Shown piece after piece: positions 5,880-14,006 of a stretch of DNA of 32,615 bases (within the stretch, counting starts at the first letter, position 1; every line of letters begins with the position of its first letter). The notes below the pieces were generated by a model. That model was not told where the DNA came from and did not search any database. It was given only the letters and a program-made list of their open reading frames with translations. Source of the DNA: an uncultured Mediterranea sp. (GTDB lineage: Bacteria > Bacteroidota > Bacteroidia > Bacteroidales > Bacteroidaceae); NCBI GenBank assembly GCA_946056155.1, contig CAMGIP010000015.1, positions 1-32,615 on the forward strand. The letters are read 5' to 3'. The position numbers were made by a program, and so were the translations under genes.

Positions 5880-8831
5880 ATGAATCTATTCCTTACTCCC
5901 TTCGCTAACCTGAAAAAGCCTATCGCTTGGTTCCCTACCCATTATCCCCTGCTCCACAAGCTGGCTCTCTCCGCGCTGCTGATTGGCAGCACATCGATGC
6001 TCCCCGCCCAGTCCAACGGCTGGCAGCCGCAGACCTACAAGGGAGAGAAAACCTATAAGCCGGTGAAAAAGGAGATCTACAAAAAAGGGTGGATTGACTT
6101 CAACAAGAACGGACGAAAAGATACCTACGAAGACCCCACAGCCCCCATTGATGCCCGTATTGAGGACTTGCTGGGACAGATGAACATCGAAGAGAAGACC
6201 TGCCAGATGGTGACACTCTACGGCTACAAGCGGGTGCTGAAGGATGACCTGCCCAACGAACAGTGGAAAACAGCACTCTGGAAGGATGGCATCGGAGCTA
6301 TTGACGAACACCTCAACGGATTCCAACAGTGGGGATTACCCCCTTCGGACAACCCGAACGTATGGCCGGCCTCCCGACACGCCTGGGCCCTGAACGAGGT
6401 GCAGCGGTTCTTCGTGGAGGAGACCAGACTGGGTATTCCGACCGATTTCACCAACGAAGGCATCCGGGGTGTGGAGAGCTACCGTGCCACCAACTTCCCT
6501 ACCCAACTGGGACTGGGCCACACCTGGAACCGCGAACTGATCCGCCAGGTAGGAGAGATTACTGCCCGCGAAGCACGTATCTTGGGCTATACCAATGTCT
6601 ATGCCCCTATCCTGGACGTGGGCCGCGACCAGCGTTGGGGACGCTATGAGGAGATTTACGGGGAGTCGCCCTTCCTCGTGGCCGAACTGGGCATTGCCAT
6701 GGTCAACGGTCTGCAGAAGGATTACCGTGTGGCGGCTACAGGCAAGCACTTCGTGGCCTACAGCAACAACAAGGGAGCGCGAGAAGGACTGGCCCGACTG
6801 GATCCTCAGATCTCTCCTCGCGAAGTGGAGATGGTGCATGTCTATCCCTGGAAACGGGTTATCCGAGAGACGGGGATGCTGGGCGTGATGAGTTCCTACA
6901 ACGACTACGATGGATTCCCCATTCAAGGGAGCTTCTACTGGCTCATGCAGCGTCTGCGCCATGAAATGGGATTCAAGGGATACGTGGTGTCGGACAGCGA
7001 TGCGGTGGAGTATCTCTACAGCAAGCACGGCACCGCCAAGGATATGAAGGAGGCGGTGAGACAGAGCGTGGAGGCCGGACTGGATGTGCGCTGCACCTTC
7101 CGCTCGCCAGAGTCGTTCGTCAACCCCCTGCGCCAATTGGTGAAGGATGGTGACGTGAGCGAAGAGACCATCAACGACCGGGTGCGCGACATCCTGAGAG
7201 TGAAGTTCCTCATAGGGCTCTTTGACACGCCCTACCAGACCGACCTCCAGGGGGCTGACCGTGAGGTGGAGTGCGAGGCCAACCAGGCAGTGGCACTGCA
7301 GAGCTCACGCGAGTCGCTCGTACTGCTGAAGAACAAGGACGGACTGCTTCCCCTGGATCCTGCAAAGATCAAGCGGATAGCCGTCTGCGGTCCCAATGCC
7401 AACGAGGAGTCCTTCGCACTGACCCACTATGGCCCCTTAGCCGTGGATGTGGTATCGGTTCTGGAGGGTGTGACTCAGCGCATGGAGGGAACAGCCGAAG
7501 TGACCTATACCCCGGGATGTGACCTGGTGGATGCCCACTGGCCGGAATCGGAGCTGATGGAGTTTCCCCTCACCACGGAAGAGCAGCAGGAGATAGAGAA
7601 GGCAGTAAAGCAGGCGCAAGAGGCTGATGTGGCCATCGTGGTACTGGGTGGCGGACAGCGCACCTGCGGAGAGAACAAGTCACGCAGCAGTCTGGATCTC
7701 CCGGGCCGCCAGCTCCATCTGCTAAAGGCGGTGGTGGCTACAGGCAAGCCGGTGGTGCTGGTGCTCATCAACGGACGCCCCCTCTCCATCAACTGGGCCG
7801 ACCGCTTTGTACCAGCTATCTTAGAGGCGTGGTACCCCGGTGCCAAGGGTGGACAGGCCATTGCCGAAGCGCTCTTCGGTGACTACAACCCCGGTGGTAA
7901 GCTCACCGTCACCTTCCCCAAGAGCGTGGGACAGATTCCCTTCAACTTCCCCTCGAAACCCAACGCTCAGGTGGACGGTGGACGTACTCCGGGCATGAAG
8001 GGCAACATGTCGCGCGTCAACGGTCCGCTCTACCCCTTCGGCTACGGACTGAGCTACACCACCTTTGCATACAGCGACTTAGCCATTTCGCCCCGCATCA
8101 TCACGCCTCACCAGACAGCCTATGCCACCTGCCGCATCACCAACACCGGACAACGTGAGGGCGATGAGGTGGTACAGCTCTATATGCGTGACCTGATCAG
8201 CAGTGTCACCACCTACGAAAAGAATCTGATTGGTTTTGAGCGCATCCATCTAAAACCGGGAGAGAGCCGTGAACTCCGGTTCCCCATCACTCCGGAGATG
8301 CTGCAGCTGCTGGACCGCCACAACGAATGGGTGGTAGAGCCGGGCGACTTCTCCATCATGCTGGGCGCCTCCTCGGAAGATATTCGCCTGAGTGAGAAAC
8401 TGACCGTGGTGGCTGCTGGAGCCGATGCCCAGAGAGGAAAGGGCAAGCAAGGTGCAGAGTCTGCGGAGAAGGGTCAGTCGGTATCGGCCAGTACGAATGA
8501 AGAGGAGGCTGTTCGTGCCCTTGACGGAAAAGCGGAGAGCTACTGGGAGGGCAACAAGGGCGACTACATCACCTTTGCCCTGCCCAACCGCAGCCGCATC
8601 GGTGAGGTTTCCATCCGCTTTCACAAGGAGCCTGCCGAAGAGAGCACATTCGACATCCTGCTCTCCAAGGGCGGAGGTCAGTTCATCACCGTCTATTCGG
8701 GAAGCGTCAGCCGTTTCGACCAGTGGCACACCTTCCGCTTTGAGGAGGGGGTAGCCAGTGACCTGCGCATCCTGCTGGGAGCCGACCGCCTAGGCATTGC
8801 CGAAGTGAAGCTGCCCTACAAAGCGCAATAA
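5880..8831 (+). CDS. Exported multidomain GH3 beta-glycosidase with EF-hand-like loop and C-terminal F5/8-type domain
   Basis: This 983-residue GH3 exo-glycosidase is probably a beta-glucosidase or beta-xylosidase acting in the periplasm on oligosaccharides. A long n-region precedes a hydrophobic stretch (about 27-43) ending LPAQS, a likely signal peptide. Residues 73-84 (DFNKNGRKDTYE) fit a calcium-binding EF-hand/dockerin-like loop. The barrel carries KH at 289-290 and the nucleophile Asp372 in YVVSDSDAV; Glu598 in TCGENKSR is the likely acid/base. The GH3 C-terminal domain ends near FGYGLSYTTFAY (720-731). A fibronectin-III-like domain covers about 745-850. A low-complexity linker (about 855-875) leads to a beta-rich domain (876-983) resembling F5/8 type C/CBM32 modules. 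No PA14 insert is present, which distinguishes it from the other GH3 here. It has its own promoter. Specificity is not readable from sequence. Confidence 0.9.
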   Translation: MNLFLTPFANLKKPIAWFPTHYPLLHKLALSALLIGSTSMLPAQSNGWQPQTYKGEKTYKPVKKEIYKKGWIDFNKNGRKDTYEDPTAPIDARIEDLLGQMNIEEKTCQMVTLYGYKRVLKDDLPNEQWKTALWKDGIGAIDEHLNGFQQWGLPPSDNPNVWPASRHAWALNEVQRFFVEETRLGIPTDFTNEGIRGVESYRATNFPTQLGLGHTWNRELIRQVGEITAREARILGYTNVYAPILDVGRDQRWGRYEEIYGESPFLVAELGIAMVNGLQKDYRVAATGKHFVAYSNNKGAREGLARLDPQISPREVEMVHVYPWKRVIRETGMLGVMSSYNDYDGFPIQGSFYWLMQRLRHEMGFKGYVVSDSDAVEYLYSKHGTAKDMKEAVRQSVEAGLDVRCTFRSPESFVNPLRQLVKDGDVSEETINDRVRDILRVKFLIGLFDTPYQTDLQGADREVECEANQAVALQSSRESLVLLKNKDGLLPLDPAKIKRIAVCGPNANEESFALTHYGPLAVDVVSVLEGVTQRMEGTAEVTYTPGCDLVDAHWPESELMEFPLTTEEQQEIEKAVKQAQEADVAIVVLGGGQRTCGENKSRSSLDLPGRQLHLLKAVVATGKPVVLVLINGRPLSINWADRFVPAILEAWYPGAKGGQAIAEALFGDYNPGGKLTVTFPKSVGQIPFNFPSKPNAQVDGGRTPGMKGNMSRVNGPLYPFGYGLSYTTFAYSDLAISPRIITPHQTAYATCRITNTGQREGDEVVQLYMRDLISSVTTYEKNLIGFERIHLKPGESRELRFPITPEMLQLLDRHNEWVVEPGDFSIMLGASSEDIRLSEKLTVVAAGADAQRGKGKQGAESAEKGQSVSASTNEEEAVRALDGKAESYWEGNKGDYITFALPNRSRIGEVSIRFHKEPAEESTFDILLSKGGGQFITVYSGSVSRFDQWHTFRFEEGVASDLRILLGADRLGIAEVKLPYKAQ

Positions 8832-8897
8832 TCCGTCTGAAGGGGGTTGATGGGGTATCCCCACATGATGCTCAAACACGAAAACGGCCAATCAGAC

Positions 8898-9389
8898 TTA
8901 TCGACCACCGTCTGGCGTTGGAGGCAGTTGCTTCCAACGCCAGACCAATCGCTTACAACCTTCTTCGATGTGTTTTGCCACATTACGATATACGGTTGCG
9001 GTCTGATAATGTGGGTCTTCCACATTACCCTCTTCATCCAACGCTATCTTGTTGAAAAGGACGATTCTACCCCAATGGCCATAGTCCAATACCCGTGTGA
9101 CTGCATCGCGGTGATACTCGTCAAATACAATGATAGCATCAGCTGTCATCAGACGTTCACGGGTCATCACTGTGGTCGAACCACTTAGTTCGTAGCCCAG
9201 TTCCCTTGCCACATCCACCATGGCAGCATCACGAGGGTTTTCGCCCCAGTCCAATGTGCCTAAGGAGAATACCTCGATGCCATTTACTCCAGCATCAGCC
9301 AACAGTCTCTTCGTCACACATTCTGCAAACGGTGAACGACAGGCATTCCCGGTGCAAACAAAACATATCTTATAACTCATTCCACTCAT
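8898..9389 (-). CDS. Low-molecular-weight protein tyrosine phosphatase-like protein
   Basis: The 163-residue protein has the LMW-PTP P-loop CTGNACRS (Cys12 to Arg18, the CX5R signature) near the N-terminus and a late EDPH segment (about 127-130) that can supply the general-acid Asp. It should dephosphorylate tyrosine-phosphorylated proteins or small arginine/tyrosine phosphoesters in the cytoplasm. The ATG at 9387-9389 overlaps the TGA of the upstream gene (ATGA), which favours this start over the internal ATG at 9378-9380 and implies translational coupling. Its partner is not a tyrosine kinase or capsule gene, so the usual exopolysaccharide context is missing. The last 15 or so residues (WRWKQLPPTPDGGR) are encoded by a long DNA hairpin and look like a run-on tail beyond the normal family end. 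The phosphatase call is firm; the biological target is unknown. Confidence 0.82.
   Translation of the reverse strand: MSGMSYKICFVCTGNACRSPFAECVTKRLLADAGVNGIEVFSLGTLDWGENPRDAAMVDVARELGYELSGSTTVMTRERLMTADAIIVFDEYHRDAVTRVLDYGHWGRIVLFNKIALDEEGNVEDPHYQTATVYRNVAKHIEEGCKRLVWRWKQLPPTPDGGR
8911..8944. repeat. Long hairpin in the 3' end of the phosphatase gene
   Basis: TCTGGCGTTGGA (8911-8922) is perfectly inverted at 8933-8944. Inner pairs extend the stem to about 15 bp around a 4-nt loop. No T-run follows on either strand, so this is not a standard terminator. It lies inside the last codons of the phosphatase frame, between two convergent genes. Confidence 0.7.
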
Positions 9390-9934
9390 AGGTAGTAAAA
9401 ATTATGGTAATTGAAGGTCGTCAACGGTGAGTGAACATCATCCATGGCCAGCATCCGTTCCGGTATCTCACTCAGGAGGATATCTTCATCAAGCAAACTC
9501 CTCAGCCGATGGGCCAGCTTCACATTCTCACGGTCAAGCTCTTCCTGTGTGGTTTCAATGTTGTACCTGAGCGCCTCACTTAATTCGGAAATTATCATTC
9601 CGGTAAACAATCCATGCAAACCTTCTGCACGGGCAAACTGGTCGGCATGACACCATACGGCCACGATATTGCCCCTATGTCTTTGCAAATAGAACCTGTG
9701 GGTATGGTCAACGATAGTCTTGTCGAACTCATCTTTGCTGTCATCCTTGCGGAAGAAGAGTCCTTTCTCTGAGCCATGCCCCAACAGCATGACGCGCTCC
9801 TGCGGTGGGACATGGTGCAGCAGATGACCTATTGCTCTTTTGGAACGGTCGTCAATCACCACCTGTGCCTCCAGCCCGTCATACAGGGCAGAGAGCATTG
9901 CCGTAGTCTTGTCTTTGGGGTGTATCACTAACAT
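9386..9934 (-). CDS. Unrecognised protein with a clan-CD peptidase-like His/Cys pattern
   Basis: I do not recognise this 182-residue soluble protein by name. It has no signal peptide or membrane segment. The hydrophobic strand VMLL runs into GHGS (His53), and 42 residues later IVAVW runs into Cys95-His96, followed by a helical GLHGLFTGMIISELSEA segment. A strand-GHG then strand-Cys order with this spacing is how caspases, CHAT proteases and gingipains (clan CD) place their catalytic dyad, so a caspase-like fold is a reasonable hypothesis. The Cys is followed by His rather than the usual small or acidic residue, so it may be inactive or a different family. It is the first gene of a two-gene unit and its stop overlaps the phosphatase start by 4 bp, implying a joint function. 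No clear promoter was found upstream. Confidence 0.7.
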   Translation of the reverse strand: MLVIHPKDKTTAMLSALYDGLEAQVVIDDRSKRAIGHLLHHVPPQERVMLLGHGSEKGLFFRKDDSKDEFDKTIVDHTHRFYLQRHRGNIVAVWCHADQFARAEGLHGLFTGMIISELSEALRYNIETTQEELDRENVKLAHRLRSLLDEDILLSEIPERMLAMDDVHSPLTTFNYHNFYYL

Positions 9935-10245
9935 AAATTCTACTGTTTTTACTTCAATACTTCAGTTCATTTCTAGCGAAGTATTGCGTACTATATTTCA
10001 TTGCGATTCAAGTTTTATTTGTTGTCCGGAAATTCTGTTGTCCCGCCACGCCACAGATCATCGGCTACATGCAGGAATGGGTTACCTTCTCCCTGACATA
10101 TCATTGATGACCTGTTTGCTATCACAGATAATGGCTCATCCGACATTTCGATTGATAGATTGAAAAAGTGATGCAAAAGAAAGAAAACCACTGAACATTT
10201 TGTATATGCTCCCCTTCCCCCTATAAAAAGACTCTCTCGATATCT
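9935..10245. other. Intergenic region upstream of the two-gene unit
   Basis: This 311-bp spacer shows no credible gene and no clear TAnnTTTG promoter on the minus strand. It contains a 9-bp inverted repeat (CAATACTTC at 9955-9963, GAAGTATTG at 9978-9986, 14-nt loop) about 20-50 bp upstream of the ATG at 9934. This could be an operator or a 5'-UTR hairpin. No terminator for the GH13 gene was identified here. Confidence 0.45.
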
Positions 10246-12096
10246 TCAAAGTTCCAGCACTAATGATTCACGCGACTGCATCTGCAACGCGTTGTCTAGA
10301 ATGACCGTACGGCCAGTAAGAATATCCTTAGCCTCGCGATGTCCCTGAAGAATCTCCTGATAGTACCTCAGCGAAACCGTAGTAGGCGCATCTGTACCGT
10401 TAAGCATCACGAATACGGTCTTGCCTTCATACTGACGGGCATAGGCATAGACTCCCTCCTGCACCATAAACTGCACCATCGAACCCTTGGCTATCACCTC
10501 ATTGCCCCTGCGCCAACGGAGAAGGGTGCGGAAGAAGTTGTAGCACTCGTTCTGAAGCTCGGTGCGACCTTCGGGCGTGAAGGCACTCACCTTGTCATCG
10601 GCCCATCCACCGGGGAAATCCTTGCGAACATGACCATCCGTCACCGTCTTCACCCCATTCATCATCACCTCCGTACCGTAGTAGAGCTGCGGAATGCGAC
10701 GAGTGGTAAGCAGCAGCGTGGCTGCCTGACGAAGTTTGGGAAAATCCTGCCCCTCACCTAAGAAGCGGTCGGTATCGTGGTTCTCCAGGAAGGCGAGCAC
10801 CGATGCAGGATTGGGATAAAGGAAGTCATAAACAAAGTTGTTATAGACTCTGTCCAACCCCTTGAACCAGGTCTCTGTCTGCTCGGTCATGGCCGTAGTG
10901 AGTTTGTCGTAGAAGCTGAAGTCCATGACCGTCTTCAAGTGGCTGTTCTTGGGGGCAGAGAGTTTGCTGTCCTTCTGCCACCAAGCAGTATAAGCCGGCT
11001 CAGTGACCCAGGTTTCACCCACGGTATTGTAGTTGGGATACTCCTCATTGAGCTCAGCCATCCATTGGCTCATGGCATCGTAGTCGGCATAGGGATAGGT
11101 ATCCATGCGTATGCCATCGATATTGGCATACTCAATCCACCAAAAGCTGTTCTGAATGAGGTAGCGGAGAACGTGGGGATTCTTCTGGTTGAGGTCGGGC
11201 ATGGAGCGGACAAACCAGCCATCGTTCATCTGGTGGAAGTCGTACTGCGAGGTGTAGGGATCGACATGCGAAGTGAGTTTGAAACTGGTCTGCACGAAGT
11301 GGTTCTCGTAGTCCCAATTGTTGAACCAGTCGCGCGAGGGCATATCCTTGATCCAGCGATGATCGACACCGCAGTGGTTGAAAATCATGTCCATCACCAT
11401 CTTGATGCCTCGTTCGTGAGCCTCCGCTATCAGCTGGCGATACTCCTCATTGGTGCCGAAGCGGGGATCGACCCGATAGTAGTCGGTAGTGGCATAACCG
11501 TGATAGGAACCTCCCTTCATGTTGTTCTCCAAGACGGGAGTAAACCATAGCGCAGTGACACCCAGGTCGGAAAAGTAGTCCAAATGCTGACGGATGCCCT
11601 CAAGGTCACCTCCATGACGGGCGCTCGGGTTGGAGCGGTCCACCTTGTACTCCTCCATGCCAGGCAACTGATCGTTCTCGGGCTTGCCGTTGGCAAAACG
11701 GTCGGGCATGAGCAGATAGAGGGCATCGGAGGCATCGAAGCCGAGGCGGTCGGCCGGCTGACGTTCACGATTCTTAATTTCGTAGGGGTGGACAAACCGT
11801 TTCTTGCCGAGGGTGAAGGAGAGATGCAGCGTACCTGGCTTCACCTCCTTATCAAGATGTAGGTAGATGAGCAGATAGTTCTCGCTCTCCAACTTGACTG
11901 TGCTGCTGACGCGCACACCGGGGTAATCGACAGTGACACGGGCATTGCCAATGCCTGGTCCATAGACCATCAGTTGCAACTCAGGATTCTTCATGCCTGC
12001 ATACCAGCAGGGCGGATCGATTTTCTCTACATTCAGCCCCGCATAGGAGCTGAGGGAAAGGAGCATGGCTCCCACCATAGATGCTAGTTTCTTCAT
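10246..12096 (-). CDS. Exported GH13 neopullulanase / cyclomaltodextrinase (SusA-like)
   Basis: This is an alpha-amylase-family hydrolase that cleaves alpha-1,4 (and some alpha-1,6) links in maltooligosaccharides, cyclodextrins or pullulan in the periplasm. From the ATG at 12094-12096 it has 616 residues, about the length of Bacteroides SusA. It has a signal peptide ending SSYAG (about residue 20), an N-terminal immunoglobulin-like cyclomaltodextrinase domain (about 22-108), and a GH13 barrel with region I MDMIFNH (235-241), region II GIRMD (nucleophile Asp332), region III GETW (acid/base Glu361) and region IV ENHD (Asp441). All catalytic residues are present. The longer start at 12189 is rejected: it would put the signal peptide internal and lies upstream of the promoter. 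No susR, susC or susD is adjacent, so it is an orphan enzyme rather than part of a complete Sus locus. Confidence 0.92.
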   Translation of the reverse strand: MKKLASMVGAMLLSLSSYAGLNVEKIDPPCWYAGMKNPELQLMVYGPGIGNARVTVDYPGVRVSSTVKLESENYLLIYLHLDKEVKPGTLHLSFTLGKKRFVHPYEIKNRERQPADRLGFDASDALYLLMPDRFANGKPENDQLPGMEEYKVDRSNPSARHGGDLEGIRQHLDYFSDLGVTALWFTPVLENNMKGGSYHGYATTDYYRVDPRFGTNEEYRQLIAEAHERGIKMVMDMIFNHCGVDHRWIKDMPSRDWFNNWDYENHFVQTSFKLTSHVDPYTSQYDFHQMNDGWFVRSMPDLNQKNPHVLRYLIQNSFWWIEYANIDGIRMDTYPYADYDAMSQWMAELNEEYPNYNTVGETWVTEPAYTAWWQKDSKLSAPKNSHLKTVMDFSFYDKLTTAMTEQTETWFKGLDRVYNNFVYDFLYPNPASVLAFLENHDTDRFLGEGQDFPKLRQAATLLLTTRRIPQLYYGTEVMMNGVKTVTDGHVRKDFPGGWADDKVSAFTPEGRTELQNECYNFFRTLLRWRRGNEVIAKGSMVQFMVQEGVYAYARQYEGKTVFVMLNGTDAPTTVSLRYYQEILQGHREAKDILTGRTVILDNALQMQSRESLVLEL

Positions 12097-12121
12097 ACTA
12101 TCAGTTGTTGTTTTTCTGCTG

Positions 12122-12152
12122 CTAAGGTAACAAAAAAGGATGCACCCGCAAA
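12122..12152 (-). promoter_or_regulatory. Promoter of the GH13 gene, overlapping the mmd terminator
   Basis: On the minus strand a -33 TTTG (12149-12152) is followed after 19 bp by TACCTTAG (12122-12129), one base off TAnnTTTG. It ends 25 bp before the GH13 ATG. The -33 box lies in the loop of the upstream terminator hairpin. Confidence 0.55.
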
Positions 12153-12163
12153 GGTACATCCTT
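12131..12163 (-). terminator. Rho-independent terminator of the mce-mmd operon
   Basis: On the minus strand AAGGATG (12157-12163) pairs with CATCCTT (12136-12142), with further inner pairs including one G/T giving about 11 bp. A run of six T follows (12133-12138, overlapping the stem end). It lies about 55 bp after the mmdB stop. Confidence 0.75.
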
Positions 12164-12218
12164 CTATTTTTATCTATAGGTATTCGCAAACGTTTACGAA
12201 CCCACTCGTTACAACGAC

Positions 12219-13379
12219 TTAGAGCAGGAATCCAAGCAGGATACCGGCTGCTACGGCCGAACCTATGACACCGGCTACGTTGGGACCCATGGCGTGCATG
12301 AGCAAGTAGTTAGTGGGATCGTACTCCAGACCTACCACCTGCGAGATGCGGGCTGAGTCGGGTACGGCCGATACGCCTGAGTTGCCGATGAGGGGATTGA
12401 TCTTATTCTCCTTGCTCAAGAAGAGATTGAACAGCTTCACAAAGAGCACACCAGAGGCCGTGGCGATGACAAACGACAGGGCACCGAGGAAGAAGATGAG
12501 GATGGAATCCCAAGTGAGGAACTCGGAAGCCTGCGTAGAGGCTCCTACAGTGAGACCCAGCAGAATGGTGATGGTGTCGATGAGCGGACCACTGGCCGTA
12601 TTGGCCAAACGGCGTGTAACTCCACTCTCTTTCAACAGATTACCAAAGAAGAGCATACCCAGCAGAGGCAGACCAGAAGGCACCAGGAAGGTGGTGAGCA
12701 ACAGACCGATGATGGGGAACATCACCTTTTCGGTATGGGAAACAGCACGGGGAGGCTTCATGCGGATGGTACGCTCCTTGGCATTGGTGAGCAATCGCAT
12801 GATAGGCGGCTGGATAACCGGCACAAGGGCCATGTAGGAGTAGGCCGAGACGGCGATAGCACCCATCAGATTGGGGGCCAACTTGGAGGAGAGGAAGATA
12901 GCTGTGGGACCATCGGCTCCACCGATGATACCGATAGCACCGGCCTGCATGGGGTCAAAGCCTAATGCTAAGGCTATCATGTAGGCTCCAAAGATACCGA
13001 ACTGGGCAGCAGCACCCACCAGCATCAGCTTGGGGTTGGAGATAAGGGCCGAGAAGTCGGTCATGGCTCCAATGCCGAGGAAGATGAGGGGAGGATACCA
13101 ACCGGAGGTCACACCGTTGTAGAGGATATTAAGCACTGAGCCCTCTTCGTAGATGCCCACCTTTAGGCCGGCATCCATATTGAAGGGGATATTACCGATG
13201 AGCATACCAAATCCGATGGGGATGAGCAGCATCGGCTCGAACTCTTTGGCCACGGCCAGATAGATGAACAGCAGGCCAACCAAAAGCATGGCGATGTGTC
13301 CAACCGTGGCATTGGCAAAACCTGTATAGGTCCAGAAGTCGGACAGGTTGTTGCCGAGAAAATCAAGAAATTCACCCAT
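12219..13379 (-). CDS. mmdB: Methylmalonyl-CoA decarboxylase beta subunit, Na+ pump (OadB/MmdB family)
   Basis: This integral membrane subunit decarboxylates the carboxybiotin delivered by the biotin carrier and couples this to Na+ export across the inner membrane. The 386 residues are highly hydrophobic. They contain the family signature GGADGPTAI (about 153-161) with Asp156, equivalent to the essential Asp203 of Klebsiella OadB, and the conserved SAYSYMALVPVIQPPIMR segment (178-195) implicated in Na+ and carboxybiotin chemistry. The length is close to other bacteroidal OadB proteins. It is the last gene of the mce-mmdA-oadG-mmdC-mmdB operon, which makes methylmalonyl-CoA rather than oxaloacetate the substrate. 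The 147-bp spacer before it is filled with repeats derived from the mmdC 3' end. A terminator follows. Confidence 0.93.
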   Translation of the reverse strand: MGEFLDFLGNNLSDFWTYTGFANATVGHIAMLLVGLLFIYLAVAKEFEPMLLIPIGFGMLIGNIPFNMDAGLKVGIYEEGSVLNILYNGVTSGWYPPLIFLGIGAMTDFSALISNPKLMLVGAAAQFGIFGAYMIALALGFDPMQAGAIGIIGGADGPTAIFLSSKLAPNLMGAIAVSAYSYMALVPVIQPPIMRLLTNAKERTIRMKPPRAVSHTEKVMFPIIGLLLTTFLVPSGLPLLGMLFFGNLLKESGVTRRLANTASGPLIDTITILLGLTVGASTQASEFLTWDSILIFFLGALSFVIATASGVLFVKLFNLFLSKENKINPLIGNSGVSAVPDSARISQVVGLEYDPTNYLLMHAMGPNVAGVIGSAVAAGILLGFLL

Positions 13380-13445
13380 ATAATTATTTCTTTACGAGTT
13401 TTTCAATAACAACTGTTATTCAATAATCAATCAGCCACCTGAGGT

Positions 13446-13544
13446 GCAACCGATAATCCGATGGCTACTTGGCAACGGATATGAAACCGGTTATCCGATG
13501 AATCTCAGATAGCTGATATGAAACGATTATTCGATGACTACCAG
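13446..13544. repeat. Imperfect tandem duplications of the mmdC 3' end
   Basis: Three related units of about 30-37 bp are seen (cores 13446-13472, 13478-13508, 13515-13544). The third overlaps the last codons and TAA of mmdC (stop at 13527-13529). The middle unit reproduces the same arrangement, including a TAA, with a few substitutions. The spacer units therefore look like decayed copies of the gene end. Confidence 0.7.
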
Positions 13545-13958
13545 GTCTGTGCCTTCGAGTACGGAGTCACCCACGCGTACGTTGACGGCAGCAATCTTTC
13601 CATCGCGGTCAGCATTGATGCTGTTCTCCATCTTCATAGCTTCAAGGATAACCACCAAATCACCCTTCTTCACGGTGTCGCCCACATTGACCTTCACGTC
13701 AAGGATAACACCTGGCAGGGGTGACTTCACTCCGCCCTTTCCGGCTGAGGGACGTGCAGGAGCGGCCGATGCAGCGGGAGCTGCTGCGGGGGCAGCGGCA
13801 GGACGTACCACCGGCTTCACCGGTTCCGGTTTGGGAGCCTCAGGCAGTTCCACCTCATAAGCGGTACCGTTGACCTCTACTTGCGCTATGTTCTCTTGGA
13901 TCTCTCCGATGGTAACCTTGTACTCGTTACCATTAATCTTGTATGTAAACTCTTTCAT
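13527..13958 (-). CDS. mmdC: Biotin carboxyl carrier subunit of methylmalonyl-CoA decarboxylase
   Basis: This small mobile carrier shuttles CO2 on biotin from the carboxyltransferase (MmdA) to the membrane decarboxylase (MmdB). Its 143 residues comprise an N-terminal segment (1-40), an Ala/Pro-rich flexible linker (about 41-72), and a biotinyl domain (77-143) with EAMKM at 106-110; Lys109 is the biotinylation site. Biotin protein ligase must be encoded elsewhere. It lies 48 bp after the OadG-like gene, the only short spacer in the operon. The linker is encoded by GC-rich repetitive codons and may vary in length between strains. Confidence 0.93.
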   Translation of the reverse strand: MKEFTYKINGNEYKVTIGEIQENIAQVEVNGTAYEVELPEAPKPEPVKPVVRPAAAPAAAPAASAAPARPSAGKGGVKSPLPGVILDVKVNVGDTVKKGDLVVILEAMKMENSINADRDGKIAAVNVRVGDSVLEGTDLVVIE

Positions 13959-14006
13959 TGTTTTATTCTATGGATTTTTATACCAAAAATGTCGAACGAT
14001 ACCGGA

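Noticed and set aside
8851..8863. TGGGG-TAT-CCCCA hairpin after the second GH3 gene as a terminator
   Set aside because: The stem is only 5 bp and no T-run follows on either strand.
12149..12156. TACCTTTG on the minus strand as the -7 box for GH13
   Set aside because: It lies in the terminator hairpin and has no -33 at the right distance. The downstream TACCTTAG with TTTG 19 bp upstream fits better.
12097..12189. N-terminal extension of the GH13 enzyme
   Set aside because: It spans the terminator of the previous operon and the GH13 promoter, and would bury the signal peptide.
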